Shown: positions 44,030 through 53,932, numbered from the stretch's first letter. The stretch: DNA of 64,000 nucleotides from Kiloniella laminariae (GCF_027214005.1 NZ_JAPWGY010000001.1:1-64000); one strand, 5' to 3'. Translations and numbers: made by a program. The notes: a model not told the origin generated them from the letters alone.

Positions 44030-44071
44030 AAACTGACAAAGGGCGCTGATATAAGCGCCCTTTGTCAGTTT
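44030..44071. terminator. Bidirectional terminator between FMN reductase and YceI genes
   Basis: A perfect 18-bp stem (44030-44047 with 44054-44071, AAACTGACAAAGGGCGCT and complement), loop GATATA, with T runs at either end. It lies between convergent genes. Confidence 0.92.
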
Positions 44072-44094
44072 TATTCTTCTTCGTAGGCGTGGAG

Positions 44095-44706
44095 TTATTC
44101 CGCGCGGCGCATTTCGGTTTCAATGTTAAGGGTCACAACATCGGAAGTCAGCGGAGCAAAACCGCCAACGCCAAAATCACTGCGAAGGATGGAGCCTTTT
44201 GCCGAGAAGGCGACATATGGTGCACCGGCATAGGACGGAACAAAGGCCGCCAAAGGGTGATCGCCATGATGGTTCAGTGTTGCCTGCAGAGTAACCGGTT
44301 TGGTTGTGTCTTTAATCGTCAGGTCGCCTGTGACAGCATAGAAATTTTTACCTGTCTGTACGACTTTGGTGCTTTTGAAGGTGATTTCGGGAAACTTTGC
44401 GGCATCGAAAAAGTCACCACTGCTGAGATGCGCGTCAAGTTCCTCGACGTTTGTATCAATGCTTGCTGATTTGATGACAACATCGATTTGACTGTTTTCC
44501 GGCTTTTCGAAATCAATGGTCACTGTGCCGTCGTAGTCATCAAATGTACCGGACTGTGTCGACATGCCAACGTGGTTATAGGCAAAGTTGATTTCGGTAT
44601 GGCCTTTGTCAAAGCTGAAGGTTTCAGCAGCCTGAGCGGATACGGCGGAGACCACAAGAGCGGTTCCGAAAGCAACGGAGGTCAATTTTTTCGAGATCTT
44701 GAGCAT
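44095..44706 (-). CDS. YceI family periplasmic lipid-binding protein
   Basis: 203 residues with a signal peptide (LKISKKLTSVAFGTALVVSAV, cleaved after AQAA). The mature part is a YceI beta barrel: FSFDKGHTEINFAYNHVGMST, then VDVVIKSASIDTNVEELDAHL, FFDAAKFPEITFKST, KDTTKPVTLQATLNH and the final strand SDFGVGGFAPLTSDVV. YceI barrels bind polyisoprenoids in the periplasm. A second YceI-like gene lies at 62442. Single transcript ended by the shared terminator. Confidence 0.95.
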   Translation of the reverse strand: MLKISKKLTSVAFGTALVVSAVSAQAAETFSFDKGHTEINFAYNHVGMSTQSGTFDDYDGTVTIDFEKPENSQIDVVIKSASIDTNVEELDAHLSSGDFFDAAKFPEITFKSTKVVQTGKNFYAVTGDLTIKDTTKPVTLQATLNHHGDHPLAAFVPSYAGAPYVAFSAKGSILRSDFGVGGFAPLTSDVVTLNIETEMRRAE

Positions 44707-44963
44707 TTAAGGCTCCCCTGTATGTGGCTGTTCCAAATAGGTCAAAAACAGTAATTGTTGTTGCACTTACTGCTGCTTACTTAGGGATGGAGGAGTGGTT
44801 CCGTCAATGACACTCCCGGGAAACAGTCTGTGCATGGGGAAACAACAATTTCGTGATCCGGGGACTGTTCCCCACTGGAAAGAACGGTAGGGCGGTGATA
44901 AACCATACGGTGTTGTGCATTTGTTGCGGACAAGTTTTGTAAAACAACTGTTGGGGATAAGGC

Positions 44964-45530
44964 GTGTCTTTTGAAAGTTATTGCCAGACTGTCGCCCGGA
45001 ATTTTGAAGCCCTTGGGGCTTTGGAAGGGGTAATGGTACAGGCTGCAGACATCTGGGTTGAGGCCCTGAAAAATGGCAATAAAATCATCTTCTGCGGTAA
45101 TGGAGGGTCGGCTGCTGATTCCCAGCATCTCGCAGCAGAGCTGGTTGGACGCTATATTCTGGAGCGGGAATCCTTGCCTTCAATCGCCTTGACCGTCGAC
45201 AGTTCTGCCTTGACAGCGATTGCCAATGATTATGGGTACGAGCAGGTTTTTGCGCGGCAGTTGAGCGGTTTGGGCAAAGCCGGTGATGTTTTTGTCGGCA
45301 TCACAACCAGCGGCAACAGCGGGAATATTCTGGCGGCTGTAAAAGTCGCCCGGAAGATGGGCATCAAGGTGATGGGGTTTACTGGCAAAGGTGGCGGCCA
45401 GTTGGCAGAAGAATGTGATCTCTGTATCAAGGTTCCTTCGGACACGACCAATCATATTCAGGAAATGCACATTGCCGTCGGGCATTATCTGTGTGGCGTT
45501 ACTGAAACGCGTCTTTGCAGTGTGCGCTAG
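44964..45530 (+). CDS. gmhA: Sedoheptulose 7-phosphate isomerase
   Basis: 188 residues, the GmhA length. It makes D-glycero-D-manno-heptose 7-phosphate, the first step to the heptose of lipopolysaccharide. SIS-domain motifs are IIFCGNGGSAADSQHLAAEL, VGRYILERESLPSIALT, NDYGYEQVFARQL and GITTSGNSGNI; the catalytic His and Glu are in the block IQEMHIAVGHYLC. Start: GTG 44964 with GGGATAAGG before it. It is convergent with gmhB; both share a stem-loop. Confidence 0.95.
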   Translation: MSFESYCQTVARNFEALGALEGVMVQAADIWVEALKNGNKIIFCGNGGSAADSQHLAAELVGRYILERESLPSIALTVDSSALTAIANDYGYEQVFARQLSGLGKAGDVFVGITTSGNSGNILAAVKVARKMGIKVMGFTGKGGGQLAEECDLCIKVPSDTTNHIQEMHIAVGHYLCGVTETRLCSVR

Positions 45531-45558
45531 ATTCCATTCCCGGCAAAGACGCGCTTTT
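45508..45558. terminator. Terminator-like stem-loop at the gmhA/gmhB junction
   Basis: CGCGTCTTTGC (45508-45518, inside the end of gmhA) pairs perfectly with GCAAAGACGCG (45543-45553), followed by CTTTTT. It sits where two convergent genes meet and may serve gmhA. Confidence 0.75.
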
Positions 45559-46235
45559 TATTTCAGAAGCGGGAGCTCCAGAGCTGCCCGCAGGTCTTTT
45601 CCGGTCGTAACCTGATAGGCAGGAGTATTCGCCTGTAAGGCAGCCGTTCTTTCCCCCGGGCGGTTTCCATGTCCGGTGAGGACATGAAGCCCGCCAGCAA
45701 GCCCGGCTTTTTTTCCTGCGAGAATATCGGTATCCCGGTCACCGACGATCCATGAATTGCGAAGGTCCAGGTTCAGTTGCTTCTGGGCCCGGGTCAGCAT
45801 GCCGGCATTGGGTTTCCTTGCTTCGTGATCCTCGGCCCGGCTCCAGATCGTTTCGCCTTTGAGGTGAAAAGGGCAGGCGTAGACGGCGTCTATTGTGGCA
45901 CCTGATGCTGCCAGTTCCCTGTGCAGCTTGTTCTGAACGGCTTCAAATTCTTGCCAGCCAAAGTATCCATAGGCAATGCCAGCCTGGTTGGTCACGATGA
46001 CTACTGGAACCTTCAAGGCGTTGGCTTTTGCGATAACTTCGGCTGCTCCGGCGATCAGGGTCAGATTTTCGGCTCTGTGAAGGTAATTGACCTCTTCAAC
46101 AACCACTCCGTCACGATCAAGGAATAGGGCGGGCCTGGGTTCTGTCACGGCCGATAATTTCGGTACACGCAGTTCTTCCCAGATTCCGCTGGAACTGACA
46201 AAGGGGAAGTCGGGAGAGATAAAGTCTTGAGGCAT
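45558..46235 (-). CDS. gmhB: D-glycero-D-manno-heptose 1,7-bisphosphate phosphatase-like HAD protein
   Basis: 225 residues. The HAD motifs are LFLDRDGVV (nucleophile and acid), TNQAGIAYG, the Lys of ARKP and VGDRDTDILAG. GmhB removes the C7 phosphate in heptose synthesis. In E. coli GmhB, four zinc ligands (CPH and CxC) shape the loop. Here that loop reads CPFHLKGE...DHEARKP, so only part is kept and the CxC pair is absent. An N-terminal extension of about 36 residues is also unusual. Start ATG 46235 has AGGAA four bases before it. Confidence 0.82.
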   Translation of the reverse strand: MPQDFISPDFPFVSSSGIWEELRVPKLSAVTEPRPALFLDRDGVVVEEVNYLHRAENLTLIAGAAEVIAKANALKVPVVIVTNQAGIAYGYFGWQEFEAVQNKLHRELAASGATIDAVYACPFHLKGETIWSRAEDHEARKPNAGMLTRAQKQLNLDLRNSWIVGDRDTDILAGKKAGLAGGLHVLTGHGNRPGERTAALQANTPAYQVTTGKDLRAALELPLLK

Positions 46236-46705
46236 TGCTTCCTGTCGCTGGATTGGGTGTTGGCCTGTCTCGTCCGCATTTATAGCGTTCCCTCGGGCAG
46301 GAAGACAGTTTCTTCTCTATCTCTTTGCTGGTGACATACATATTTATATACAATTATTATGTGTTAAATTGTAATTAATTCATGACGAATTTGCATGTTC
46401 GATAATTTTTTTCGAAATAAATTATGTTATCTATTTGTTTTAATTTATGTTGTATGAAATTAACAAATAACATTTTAAAAATGTAATATAAAAATATTTT
46501 GCTTTTATTCTTGTGTAATTCACGTTACATACTATTTTCAACCAGTGGCGGGGGAGATCCAGTTCGATCGAGCCCAAGATCTGTAAAACAACGTAAGCCT
46601 GAACAAACGTCTGCTGCCATGACCTCTGTCGAGAGAGTGGACGCTGACAGGCAGTAAATGTACTTTTATGGCCTGCTGACTGACTGGCAGGGTTCGGAGA
46701 TTTCG
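46236..46705. other. AT-rich intergenic region before cysD
   Basis: No gene is visible over about 470 bases. The core is extremely AT-rich: positions 46441-46500 contain only 6 G or C in 60 bases. Two small inverted repeats stand out: TTCGA/TCGAA (46398-46416) and TGTAA-N6-TTACA (46514-46529). They are possible binding sites for a sulfur-assimilation regulator or a xenogeneic silencer; this is inference. The cysD promoter must lie here. Confidence 0.7.
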
Positions 46706-47614
46706 GTGAGTGATCCCTATCTGACACATTTAAAACAGCTGGAAGCCGAGAGCATCCATATCATCCGGGAAGTTGCCGCTGAATTTCGCAATCCGGTGAT
46801 GCTCTATTCCATCGGCAAGGACTCTGCCGTTATGCTGCATCTGGCGCGCAAGGCATTCTATCCTTCAAAGCCACCATTCCCATTGCTGCATGTGGATACC
46901 ACCTGGAAGTTCAGGGAGATGATTGCGTTCCGGGACAAGATCGCCAGCGAATACGGTTTTGACCTGATCGTTCACACCAATGAGGAAGGTCGAAACAAGG
47001 GAATGAACCCCTTTGACCATGGTTCTGCTCTCTATACCGATGTGATGAAAACCGAGGCTCTCAAACAGGCCTTGAGCAAGTACAAGTTCGATGCTGCCTT
47101 TGGTGGCGCACGACGTGATGAGGAAAAGTCACGGGCAAAAGAGCGGGTTTTCTCTTTCCGCTCAGAGAGTCATCGCTGGGACCCGAAAAACCAGCGGCCT
47201 GAATTGTGGAATATCTATAATGCCCGGGTCAAACCCGGAGAAAGCATTCGAGCCTTCCCCATATCGAACTGGACGGAGCTGGATATCTGGCAATATATCT
47301 ATCGTGAAAATATCCCGATTGTGCCTTTGTATTATTCAGCAAAACGCCCTGTCGTCGAACGTGATGGCGCTCTGATCATGGTGGATGATGACCGTATGCC
47401 GCTGAAACCGGGTGAAACGCCATCCTTGCGCTCTGTACGTTTCCGGACACTGGGATGCTATCCCCTGACTGGAGCGGTTGAATCCACTGCTGACACCTTG
47501 CCTGACATTATTCAGGAAATGCTTCTCACAACGACTTCCGAGCGACAGGGCCGCGTGATTGATCACGATCAGGCCGGGTCCATGGAAAAGAAAAAGCAGG
47601 AGGGCTACTTCTGA
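46706..47614 (+). CDS. cysD: Sulfate adenylyltransferase small subunit
   Basis: 302 residues, the length of E. coli CysD. It activates sulfate with ATP to APS, driven by GTP hydrolysis in CysN. The P-loop-like [17 protein letters not shown], the [15 protein letters not shown] region and [20 protein letters not shown] are the family core. The GTG at 46706 is chosen because the following [15 protein letters not shown] aligns with the E. coli N-terminus and GGAG sits six bases before it. It overlaps the ATG of cysNC by one base. It has a long AT-rich leader. Confidence 0.97.
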   Translation: MSDPYLTHLKQLEAESIHIIREVAAEFRNPVMLYSIGKDSAVMLHLARKAFYPSKPPFPLLHVDTTWKFREMIAFRDKIASEYGFDLIVHTNEEGRNKGMNPFDHGSALYTDVMKTEALKQALSKYKFDAAFGGARRDEEKSRAKERVFSFRSESHRWDPKNQRPELWNIYNARVKPGESIRAFPISNWTELDIWQYIYRENIPIVPLYYSAKRPVVERDGALIMVDDDRMPLKPGETPSLRSVRFRTLGCYPLTGAVESTADTLPDIIQEMLLTTTSERQGRVIDHDQAGSMEKKKQEGYF

Positions 47615-49512
47615 TGGCCCATAAAGACAAACTTATCTCTGAAGACATTCTCGCCTACCTCAAGGTGCAGGAAGATAAAAGCCTGTTACGCTTTATCACC
47701 TGTGGGTCGGTCGATGATGGAAAATCCACCCTGATCGGGCGTTTGCTGTTTGATTCAAAACTGATCTTTGAAGATCAGCTTTCGGCGCTGGAAAGTGACA
47801 GTAAAAAAGTCGGGACAACAGGTGACGATATCGATCTGGCCCTGTTGGTTGACGGTCTGCAGGCAGAACGCGAACAAGGTATCACTATTGATGTGGCCTA
47901 TCGTTTCTTCTCGACGGACAAGCGCAAGTTTATCGTTGCCGATACGCCGGGACATGAACAGTACACCCGCAATATGGCCACTGGTGCTTCGGGAGCCGAA
48001 TTGGCCCTGATCCTGGTCGATGCGCGTAAAGGGGTCCTGACTCAGACCCGTCGTCACAGCTACATTGTATCACTTCTGGGCATCAAGAACGTGGTTCTGG
48101 TGGTCAACAAGATGGATCTGGTCGACTATTCCCAGGCCCGATATGACGAGGTTGTGAAAGAGTATCTCGCTTTTGCCGAGAAGCTGAACATTCCGAATAT
48201 CATTTCAACACCAATTTCTGCGCTGAAAGGCGAGAATGTCACTGTGCACAGCACTTTGATGGAGTGGTATCAGGGGCCAACATTGCTGGAGCATCTGGAA
48301 ACGGTTGATGTGATTTCCGATTTGACCCAGACGCCTTTCCGGATGCCGGTCCAGTGGGTTAACCGTCCTAATCTGGATTTCCGCGGGTTTAGCGGCACGA
48401 TTTCTACTGGTCGGATCAAGCCGGGTGACAGGCTCGCTGTATCGCCTTCTGGCAAGGCCTCGACAGTTGAGCGGATTGTTACCTTTGATGGCGATCTGGA
48501 AGAAGCGATTGCCGGACAGGCTGTCACCATAACCCTGGCCGACGAGATTGATATCAGTCGGGGCGATGTCCTTTCCAAAGCAGATGAAATGCCTGGATTG
48601 AGTGATCAGCTGCGTGCGCATATTCTCTGGATGCAGGAAGATGCCATGTTGCCCGGACGGTCTTATCTGCTGAAAACCGCTGCGACTACTGTACCGGTGG
48701 TGATTTCTGATCTGCATCACAAGGTCAATGTGAATACGCTGGAAGAGCAGGCAGGCAAAAAGCTGGAGCTGAATGAAGTCGGGGTCTGTAATCTGGCTCT
48801 TGATCGCGCCATTCCCTTTGATGCTTATAAGGACAACCGCGAAACCGGTTCATTTATTCTGATCGACCGTTACAGCAATGCGACTGTTGGGGCCGGGATG
48901 ATTGATTTCGGCCTGCGCCGGGCCAGCAATATTGTCTGGCAGGAGCTGGATATCAACAAGGATAAACGGGCCGAGCAGAAGGGACAGAAACCTTGCGTTC
49001 TCTGGTTTACCGGTTTGTCCGGTGCTGGAAAATCCACCGTTGCCAACCTTGTTGAGAAGAAGCTTTTTGCGGAAGGTCGACACACCTACACCCTTGATGG
49101 GGACAATGTCCGTCACGGTTTGAACAAGGATCTGGGCTTTACCGATGCCGACCGGGTCGAAAACATCCGTCGCGTCTCGGAAACTGCCAAGCTCTTTGTC
49201 GATGCAGGATTGCTGGTTCTGGTCTCCTTTATTTCTCCGTTCCGCAGCGAGCGGCGCATGGCACGCGAACTAATGGGAGAGCAGGAGTTTATCGAAGTCT
49301 TTGTTGATACTCCGCTTGAAGTCTGTGAAGAGCGCGATCCCAAGGGACTGTACAAAAAAGCACGGGCAGGAAATATCAAGAACTTTACCGGGATTGATTC
49401 AGCCTATGAGGCCCCTGAAAATGCCGAGATCGTTCTGGCAGGCGGAAGTGCGGAACCTGAAGTTCTCGCAGATCAGGTTATTGCAGCTTTGAAAGAGAAG
49501 GGCTTTATCTAG
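47614..49512 (+). CDS. cysNC: Bifunctional sulfate adenylyltransferase large subunit/APS kinase
   Basis: 632 residues. The N-terminal two thirds are the CysN GTPase ([36 protein letters not shown]). The C-terminal third is APS kinase, with P-loop [15 protein letters not shown], then [18 protein letters not shown] and the [15 protein letters not shown] block. The two proteins are separate in E. coli; fusion is common in alphaproteobacteria. Together with CysD it converts sulfate to PAPS for sulfation or reduction. A terminator follows 46 bases after the stop. Confidence 0.97.
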   Translation: MAHKDKLISEDILAYLKVQEDKSLLRFITCGSVDDGKSTLIGRLLFDSKLIFEDQLSALESDSKKVGTTGDDIDLALLVDGLQAEREQGITIDVAYRFFSTDKRKFIVADTPGHEQYTRNMATGASGAELALILVDARKGVLTQTRRHSYIVSLLGIKNVVLVVNKMDLVDYSQARYDEVVKEYLAFAEKLNIPNIISTPISALKGENVTVHSTLMEWYQGPTLLEHLETVDVISDLTQTPFRMPVQWVNRPNLDFRGFSGTISTGRIKPGDRLAVSPSGKASTVERIVTFDGDLEEAIAGQAVTITLADEIDISRGDVLSKADEMPGLSDQLRAHILWMQEDAMLPGRSYLLKTAATTVPVVISDLHHKVNVNTLEEQAGKKLELNEVGVCNLALDRAIPFDAYKDNRETGSFILIDRYSNATVGAGMIDFGLRRASNIVWQELDINKDKRAEQKGQKPCVLWFTGLSGAGKSTVANLVEKKLFAEGRHTYTLDGDNVRHGLNKDLGFTDADRVENIRRVSETAKLFVDAGLLVLVSFISPFRSERRMARELMGEQEFIEVFVDTPLEVCEERDPKGLYKKARAGNIKNFTGIDSAYEAPENAEIVLAGGSAEPEVLADQVIAALKEKGFI

Positions 49513-49558
49513 CGCATTTTCTGGAATGCACAGAGGCTTTGTGCCTACATTATGTAGC

Positions 49559-49594
49559 AAAAGGCTGTTGCCCCGTACAGGGCAACAGCCTTTT
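49559..49594 (+). terminator. Terminator of cysD-cysNC
   Basis: A perfect 15-bp stem (49559-49573 with 49580-49594, AAAAGGCTGTTGCCC and complement) with a 6-base loop, ending in TTTT. It lies 46 bases after the cysNC stop. Confidence 0.92.
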
Positions 49595-49648
49595 GTCGTT
49601 TATGCCTTTGTATAAGGAGTTGCGATGGGGGAATCGTGATGGAAAATC

Positions 49649-49679
49649 AGGTAGTGGAGCATGTATTTTAACACTACCT
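49649..49679. promoter_or_regulatory. Inverted repeat upstream of the fatty-acid operon
   Basis: AGGTAGTG (49649-49656) and CACTACCT (49672-49679) are perfect inverted copies separated by 15 bases, about 165 bases before the acyltransferase gene. A second, smaller symmetry GAAAC-TG-GTTTA (49745-49756) resembles the PsrA fatty-acid regulator site (from memory). Either could be an operator of the operon. The rest of the 49595-49844 interval shows nothing else. Confidence 0.35.
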
Positions 49680-49844
49680 TAGCCAGAAGTGTGTTTTACT
49701 GAAGTTCAAGGGCATCATTCCGGGAATCTTAACCATCTTAGCGTGAAACTGGTTTATAAGTGAGTAGGTTAATCTTGACCATATAGTATCGGTATTTGGT
49801 GAGACCAAAAATTCCCTGATAATCATTGTTATTTGAGTGGGGCG

Positions 49845-52205
49845 ATGAATACAGAGCAGGACCTAGACTTCAAGCCAACCTACGACTGGTGTGTCAGGGC
49901 CTTTTCTCTCATGAAGCGTCGGTTGGGGATCAATATCAAGCTTCATGATGAAAATGGTGATTTTCCTGGTGGCGATATCTATCTCTTCAACCATTTCGCC
50001 CGTTTCGAAACGATTATACCGCAGTACCTGATCCATGAAGCCACGGGTGGCTATTGTCGCTGTGTCGCATCGGGAGAGCTGTTCGAAAGCAATGAAAACT
50101 TTGCCAAGTTTCTCTACGGTGTTGGTGCTGTTCCTCACAATCACCCTCGGCTGCTCCCGTTTCTGGCGGCGGAAATCATGCGCGGGCACAAGGTTATCAT
50201 TTTTCCTGAAGGAGGAATGATCAAAGACAAGCAGGTTGTTGGACCGGGCGGGGAGCTGAGCATTTTTTCTCCGACAGCCCAGAAGAGACGCAAGCACCAC
50301 ACCGGAGCCGCCATTCTTGCTTTGACGGTTGAGCTTTTCAAACAACGGGTTCTTTCTGTCTTCGAAAAGGGTGAACACGACAGGCTGGAACGTTGGGCCC
50401 GGGCGCTGAATATCAAATCCACCGAGGCCTTGCTTGCTGTGGCGAGCAAACCGACAGAGATTATTCCGGCAAATATCACTTTCTATCCTATTCGGGCCAG
50501 TGACAATATTCTCAGCAGAAGTGCGGAGTTTCTCAGCAAGGGTAATCATCCCCGGATGGTAGAGGAAGTCCTGATCGAGGCGAACATCCTGCTCAAGGAT
50601 TGCGACATGGATATTCGTGTCAGCCGCCCTCTTGAGGTTCAGCAGGTCTGGCGCTGGTGGGAAAAGATTATGCTGTCCCGCCTCTTTAGCCAGATCAACT
50701 CCCTGGATGATTTCTTTTCTCTCAACGCCACGGCGGACACCTTAAACGAACGTATGTTCAAGATGTGTACCTCTCGGGGAACCAATCGGTTGAGGGATTA
50801 CTATATGGAGGCGATCTATGCGGGAGTGACCGTTAATTTGCACCATCTTGCCTCGGCTCTGATCAGAGAGTTTGTACAAAAGGGACAACTACAGGTCAGC
50901 AAAAAACGGTTCCATCAGGCACTCTATCTCAGCATAAAGCGATGTCAGAAAGATACAGAAGTTCATCTGCATCGTAGCCTCAGCAAGCCTGAGAATTACT
51001 GGAATCTATGGAACGGCGATAGTTGCCCGGTGCTGGATAAATTTTTTGCCTCGGAAGGCTGTGTCGAGCACCTGACCTTTGAGGGAAAGAATTATGGTTT
51101 TTCAGCTTCGGTCATGGATGCCCGTAGTTTTAATCGTGTGCGTCTCGAAAATCTGATCCTGGTCTATGCCAATGAGGTCACACCGATTGATCAGGCGATC
51201 ACGCATGTAAAAGAGGCGATGGATGAGGCCGAGACAGTAACATTACAAGATATGGCGTTGTTACTTTTTGATGACGAAATACTTTCGCTGGATTGCGATC
51301 GAAAGACCTTTTTCAAAGAGCAATACCGTGAGACCAATGCAAAAGAGACCGCCTTCGCCAAACCGGAACCGTTTCTTGTTTTACCGGATAAACCAAAAAA
51401 AATCGGTGTGCTTCTGGTCCATGGGCTTCTGGCATCACCGGCTGAAATGGATGATTTTGGCAAGGAACTGGCAGACAAACGTTTTCCGGTTATGGGCCTT
51501 CGCCTCAAAGGACATGGAACATCCCCCTGGGATCTCCGGGATCGGCATTGGCAGGACTGGTCAGCCTCGGTCAGCCGGGGGCGGGAAATCCTTTCCTGCT
51601 TTGTCGATGAAATTGTGATCGTCGGTTTCGCGACCGGCGGATCACTTTCTCTCTATGAGGCTGCGACCCACCCCCCAAATATTGCCGGAGTGGTGGCGAT
51701 TTCAGTGCCCTGGAAATTCAAGACCCGGAACCTGGTTCTTGCCCATCTTGCCCAGGGATTTGAGCGCTTGGCCAGCTGGGTACCGAAGCTGGAGGAAAAA
51801 GCAATTTTCCGCTCCCATCCCGCGGAACACCCCAACGTGAATTATCAGAATGTACCAGTACGCACTGCCTATGAATTGCACCAGCTTCGCCAACAGCTTC
51901 TGACTCGCCTTCCAGATGTCAGCTGCCCGGTACGGCTGTTGCAGGGAACGGATGATCCCATCGTTGATGCACGGGGAATCAACAGTGTGTTTGAGCTGAT
52001 TGGGTCAAAGGCAAAGGAGTTAAAGATGATACCGTCCAAACGGCACGGTATTCTTTATGAGAATATAGGCGGCTGCCGCGCCGAGATTGTCTCCTTCCTT
52101 TCTGAACTTGAAACGTCAAGGAGCGAAGATTTCGGGAAGGACGGAGGTGAGCGTCTTGGTGGCTCTGAGTTGAGTCGCCCAAAAGCTGAAAGTGAGGTTG
52201 TCTGA
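49845..52205 (+). CDS. Fusion: PlsC-like acyltransferase and alpha/beta hydrolase (nucleophile replaced)
   Basis: 786 residues. The N-terminal 280 are a glycerolipid acyltransferase: NHFARFET gives HX4E (His50, Glu55) in place of HX4D, and FPEGGMIKD is the acceptor site. A middle region of about 230 residues is helical. The C-terminal 250 are an alpha/beta hydrolase (VLLVHGLLASPAEM, GHGTSPWDLRDRHWQDW). Its nucleophile elbow reads G-F-A596-T-G, so Ala replaces the Ser, while the Asp (GTDDPIVD) and His (SKRHGIL) remain. ATG 49845 is chosen. It overlaps fadD by one base and heads the beta-oxidation operon. Confidence 0.85.
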   Translation: MNTEQDLDFKPTYDWCVRAFSLMKRRLGINIKLHDENGDFPGGDIYLFNHFARFETIIPQYLIHEATGGYCRCVASGELFESNENFAKFLYGVGAVPHNHPRLLPFLAAEIMRGHKVIIFPEGGMIKDKQVVGPGGELSIFSPTAQKRRKHHTGAAILALTVELFKQRVLSVFEKGEHDRLERWARALNIKSTEALLAVASKPTEIIPANITFYPIRASDNILSRSAEFLSKGNHPRMVEEVLIEANILLKDCDMDIRVSRPLEVQQVWRWWEKIMLSRLFSQINSLDDFFSLNATADTLNERMFKMCTSRGTNRLRDYYMEAIYAGVTVNLHHLASALIREFVQKGQLQVSKKRFHQALYLSIKRCQKDTEVHLHRSLSKPENYWNLWNGDSCPVLDKFFASEGCVEHLTFEGKNYGFSASVMDARSFNRVRLENLILVYANEVTPIDQAITHVKEAMDEAETVTLQDMALLLFDDEILSLDCDRKTFFKEQYRETNAKETAFAKPEPFLVLPDKPKKIGVLLVHGLLASPAEMDDFGKELADKRFPVMGLRLKGHGTSPWDLRDRHWQDWSASVSRGREILSCFVDEIVIVGFATGGSLSLYEAATHPPNIAGVVAISVPWKFKTRNLVLAHLAQGFERLASWVPKLEEKAIFRSHPAEHPNVNYQNVPVRTAYELHQLRQQLLTRLPDVSCPVRLLQGTDDPIVDARGINSVFELIGSKAKELKMIPSKRHGILYENIGGCRAEIVSFLSELETSRSEDFGKDGGERLGGSELSRPKAESEVV

Positions 52206-53932
52206 TGGGGCTTTCCTCTCATATGGGACGTACGCCACTGAGTGCTGTGGCTCGCAAAGATCCGGTACGGCCTGGCAACAGATCCCTGTATGAAAATCTG
52301 GAGCAGGTCACTTTGGCTTTTGGCCAGAATTCCTGTGTCGAGTTTCTCGGGCGAGATTACAGCTATCGAGAAATTCTGGATCAGGTACACCGGGTTGCAG
52401 CAGGCTTGCAGCGCCAAGGCGTGAAAAAGGGAGACAGGGTTGTTCTGTTCCTGCCGAACTCTCCCTATTTCGTCGTCAGCTACTACGCAATTCTGAAAAT
52501 AGGAGCCGTGGTGGTGAACAGCAATCCGCTTTATGCGGAAAGCGAGCTGGAACACCAGTTGAAGGATAGTGGGGCCGAGGTTCTGATCACAATTGACATT
52601 AAGGAGCTCTGTCAAAAAGCGATCAAACAGCTGGGGCGGACACCGTTACGTAAAGTGGTAATCTGTCGCCTGTCCCAGGCAATGCCAATACTTAAAGGGG
52701 CGCTTTTTTCCCTTTTGCAGTTCCACAAGGTATCTCACCCGACAGGACCGCAAATTCTGGAATTTGAAGATCTGGCTTCCAGCCTGGACGGGGCTTACCC
52801 GGTAGAGGTCAAACCAGCAGACCTTGCCGTTTTGCAATATACCGGTGGAACGACAGGTGCTCCGAAAGGTGCGGCTTTGTCCCATGCCAATGTGATGGCA
52901 AATACAGAGCAGGTGACTGCCTGGTTTTCCAATGCAGTCCCTGGTGAAGAGCGCATACTCGGCGTGCTGCCTCTGTTTCATGTCTTTGCCATGACGACCG
53001 TCCTGAATATGGGAATCTCTCTCGGGGCACAGATCATCCTGTTGCCACGCTTTCAGCTGGGGCAGATGCTCAAAACCATTGACCGGTTGAAACCGACTTT
53101 GATGATGGGGGTGCCGACCCTATACAATGCCGTGAACAACAGTCCGGTGGTTGATCAGTATGATCTTTCCTCGATCAAATACTGTATCTCTGGAGGAGCG
53201 CCCCTGCCACTGGATTGCAAGCACCGTTTTGAAGAGCTGACGGGGTGTGTGCTGGTTGAGGGATACGGGTTGAGCGAGGCGTCCCCGGTCTGTGCCTGCA
53301 ATCCGGTTGCCGGACAGAACAAGGAAGGATCGATTGGTCTGCCCATGCCGGGAACGCTGTTGGAAATCCGGTCTCCTGAAGCTCCCTTTGAGCTGTTGCC
53401 CAAAGGAGACAAAGGGGAGCTTTGCATCACTGGCCCACAGGTTATGACCGAGTATTGGCACAACTCCGAAGCAACAGAAAAAACCATCTGCGAAGGCCGG
53501 TTACGCAGCGGTGATATTGGCTATATGGACAAGGAAGGCTACGTCTTCCTGCTTGACCGTCTCAAGGATCTGATCCTTTGTAACGGCTATAATGTCTATC
53601 CTCGCAACATAGAAGAAGCAATCAATCGCCATCCCGCCGTTGCAGAAGTCACGGTGATTGGCGTGCCTGACAAGGAGCATGGAGAAATCCCCAAGGCCTT
53701 TGTCAAACTACACGCAGGACAGCAGCTGAGCGAAGCGGATTTGCAGGAGTTCTTGCAGAAATATCTTTCTGTCATTGAACGCCCAAGGATTGTCGAGTTT
53801 CGCAAGGAGTTGCCAAAAACCATGATTGGCAAACTGTCAAAAAAAGAGCTCCGGCAGGAAGAACAGGATGCTGCCAGGGGAAGAAGCGACAGCAAACACG
53901 ATTTGAAAGGGAGTGACGATGGGACTTCTTGA
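52205..53932 (+). CDS. fadD: Long-chain fatty-acid CoA ligase
   Basis: 575 residues of the acyl-adenylate family. AMP motif YTGGTTGAPKGAALSH, substrate region VEGYGLSEASPVCACNPV, then RLRSGDIGYMDKEGYVFLLDRLKD and the lysine motif near the C-terminus (PKTMIGKLSKKELR). It activates fatty acids to acyl-CoA on the inner membrane. Its ATG overlaps the stop of the preceding acyltransferase-hydrolase gene, and fadA follows after 89 bases. FadD feeds the other members of this operon. Confidence 0.95.
   Translation: MGLSSHMGRTPLSAVARKDPVRPGNRSLYENLEQVTLAFGQNSCVEFLGRDYSYREILDQVHRVAAGLQRQGVKKGDRVVLFLPNSPYFVVSYYAILKIGAVVVNSNPLYAESELEHQLKDSGAEVLITIDIKELCQKAIKQLGRTPLRKVVICRLSQAMPILKGALFSLLQFHKVSHPTGPQILEFEDLASSLDGAYPVEVKPADLAVLQYTGGTTGAPKGAALSHANVMANTEQVTAWFSNAVPGEERILGVLPLFHVFAMTTVLNMGISLGAQIILLPRFQLGQMLKTIDRLKPTLMMGVPTLYNAVNNSPVVDQYDLSSIKYCISGGAPLPLDCKHRFEELTGCVLVEGYGLSEASPVCACNPVAGQNKEGSIGLPMPGTLLEIRSPEAPFELLPKGDKGELCITGPQVMTEYWHNSEATEKTICEGRLRSGDIGYMDKEGYVFLLDRLKDLILCNGYNVYPRNIEEAINRHPAVAEVTVIGVPDKEHGEIPKAFVKLHAGQQLSEADLQEFLQKYLSVIERPRIVEFRKELPKTMIGKLSKKELRQEEQDAARGRSDSKHDLKGSDDGTS

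Noticed and set aside
46440-46729. Short minus-strand frames in the AT-rich region before cysD
   Set aside because: They have no ribosome site, run into the cysD coding start and change composition halfway, so they are likely chance.
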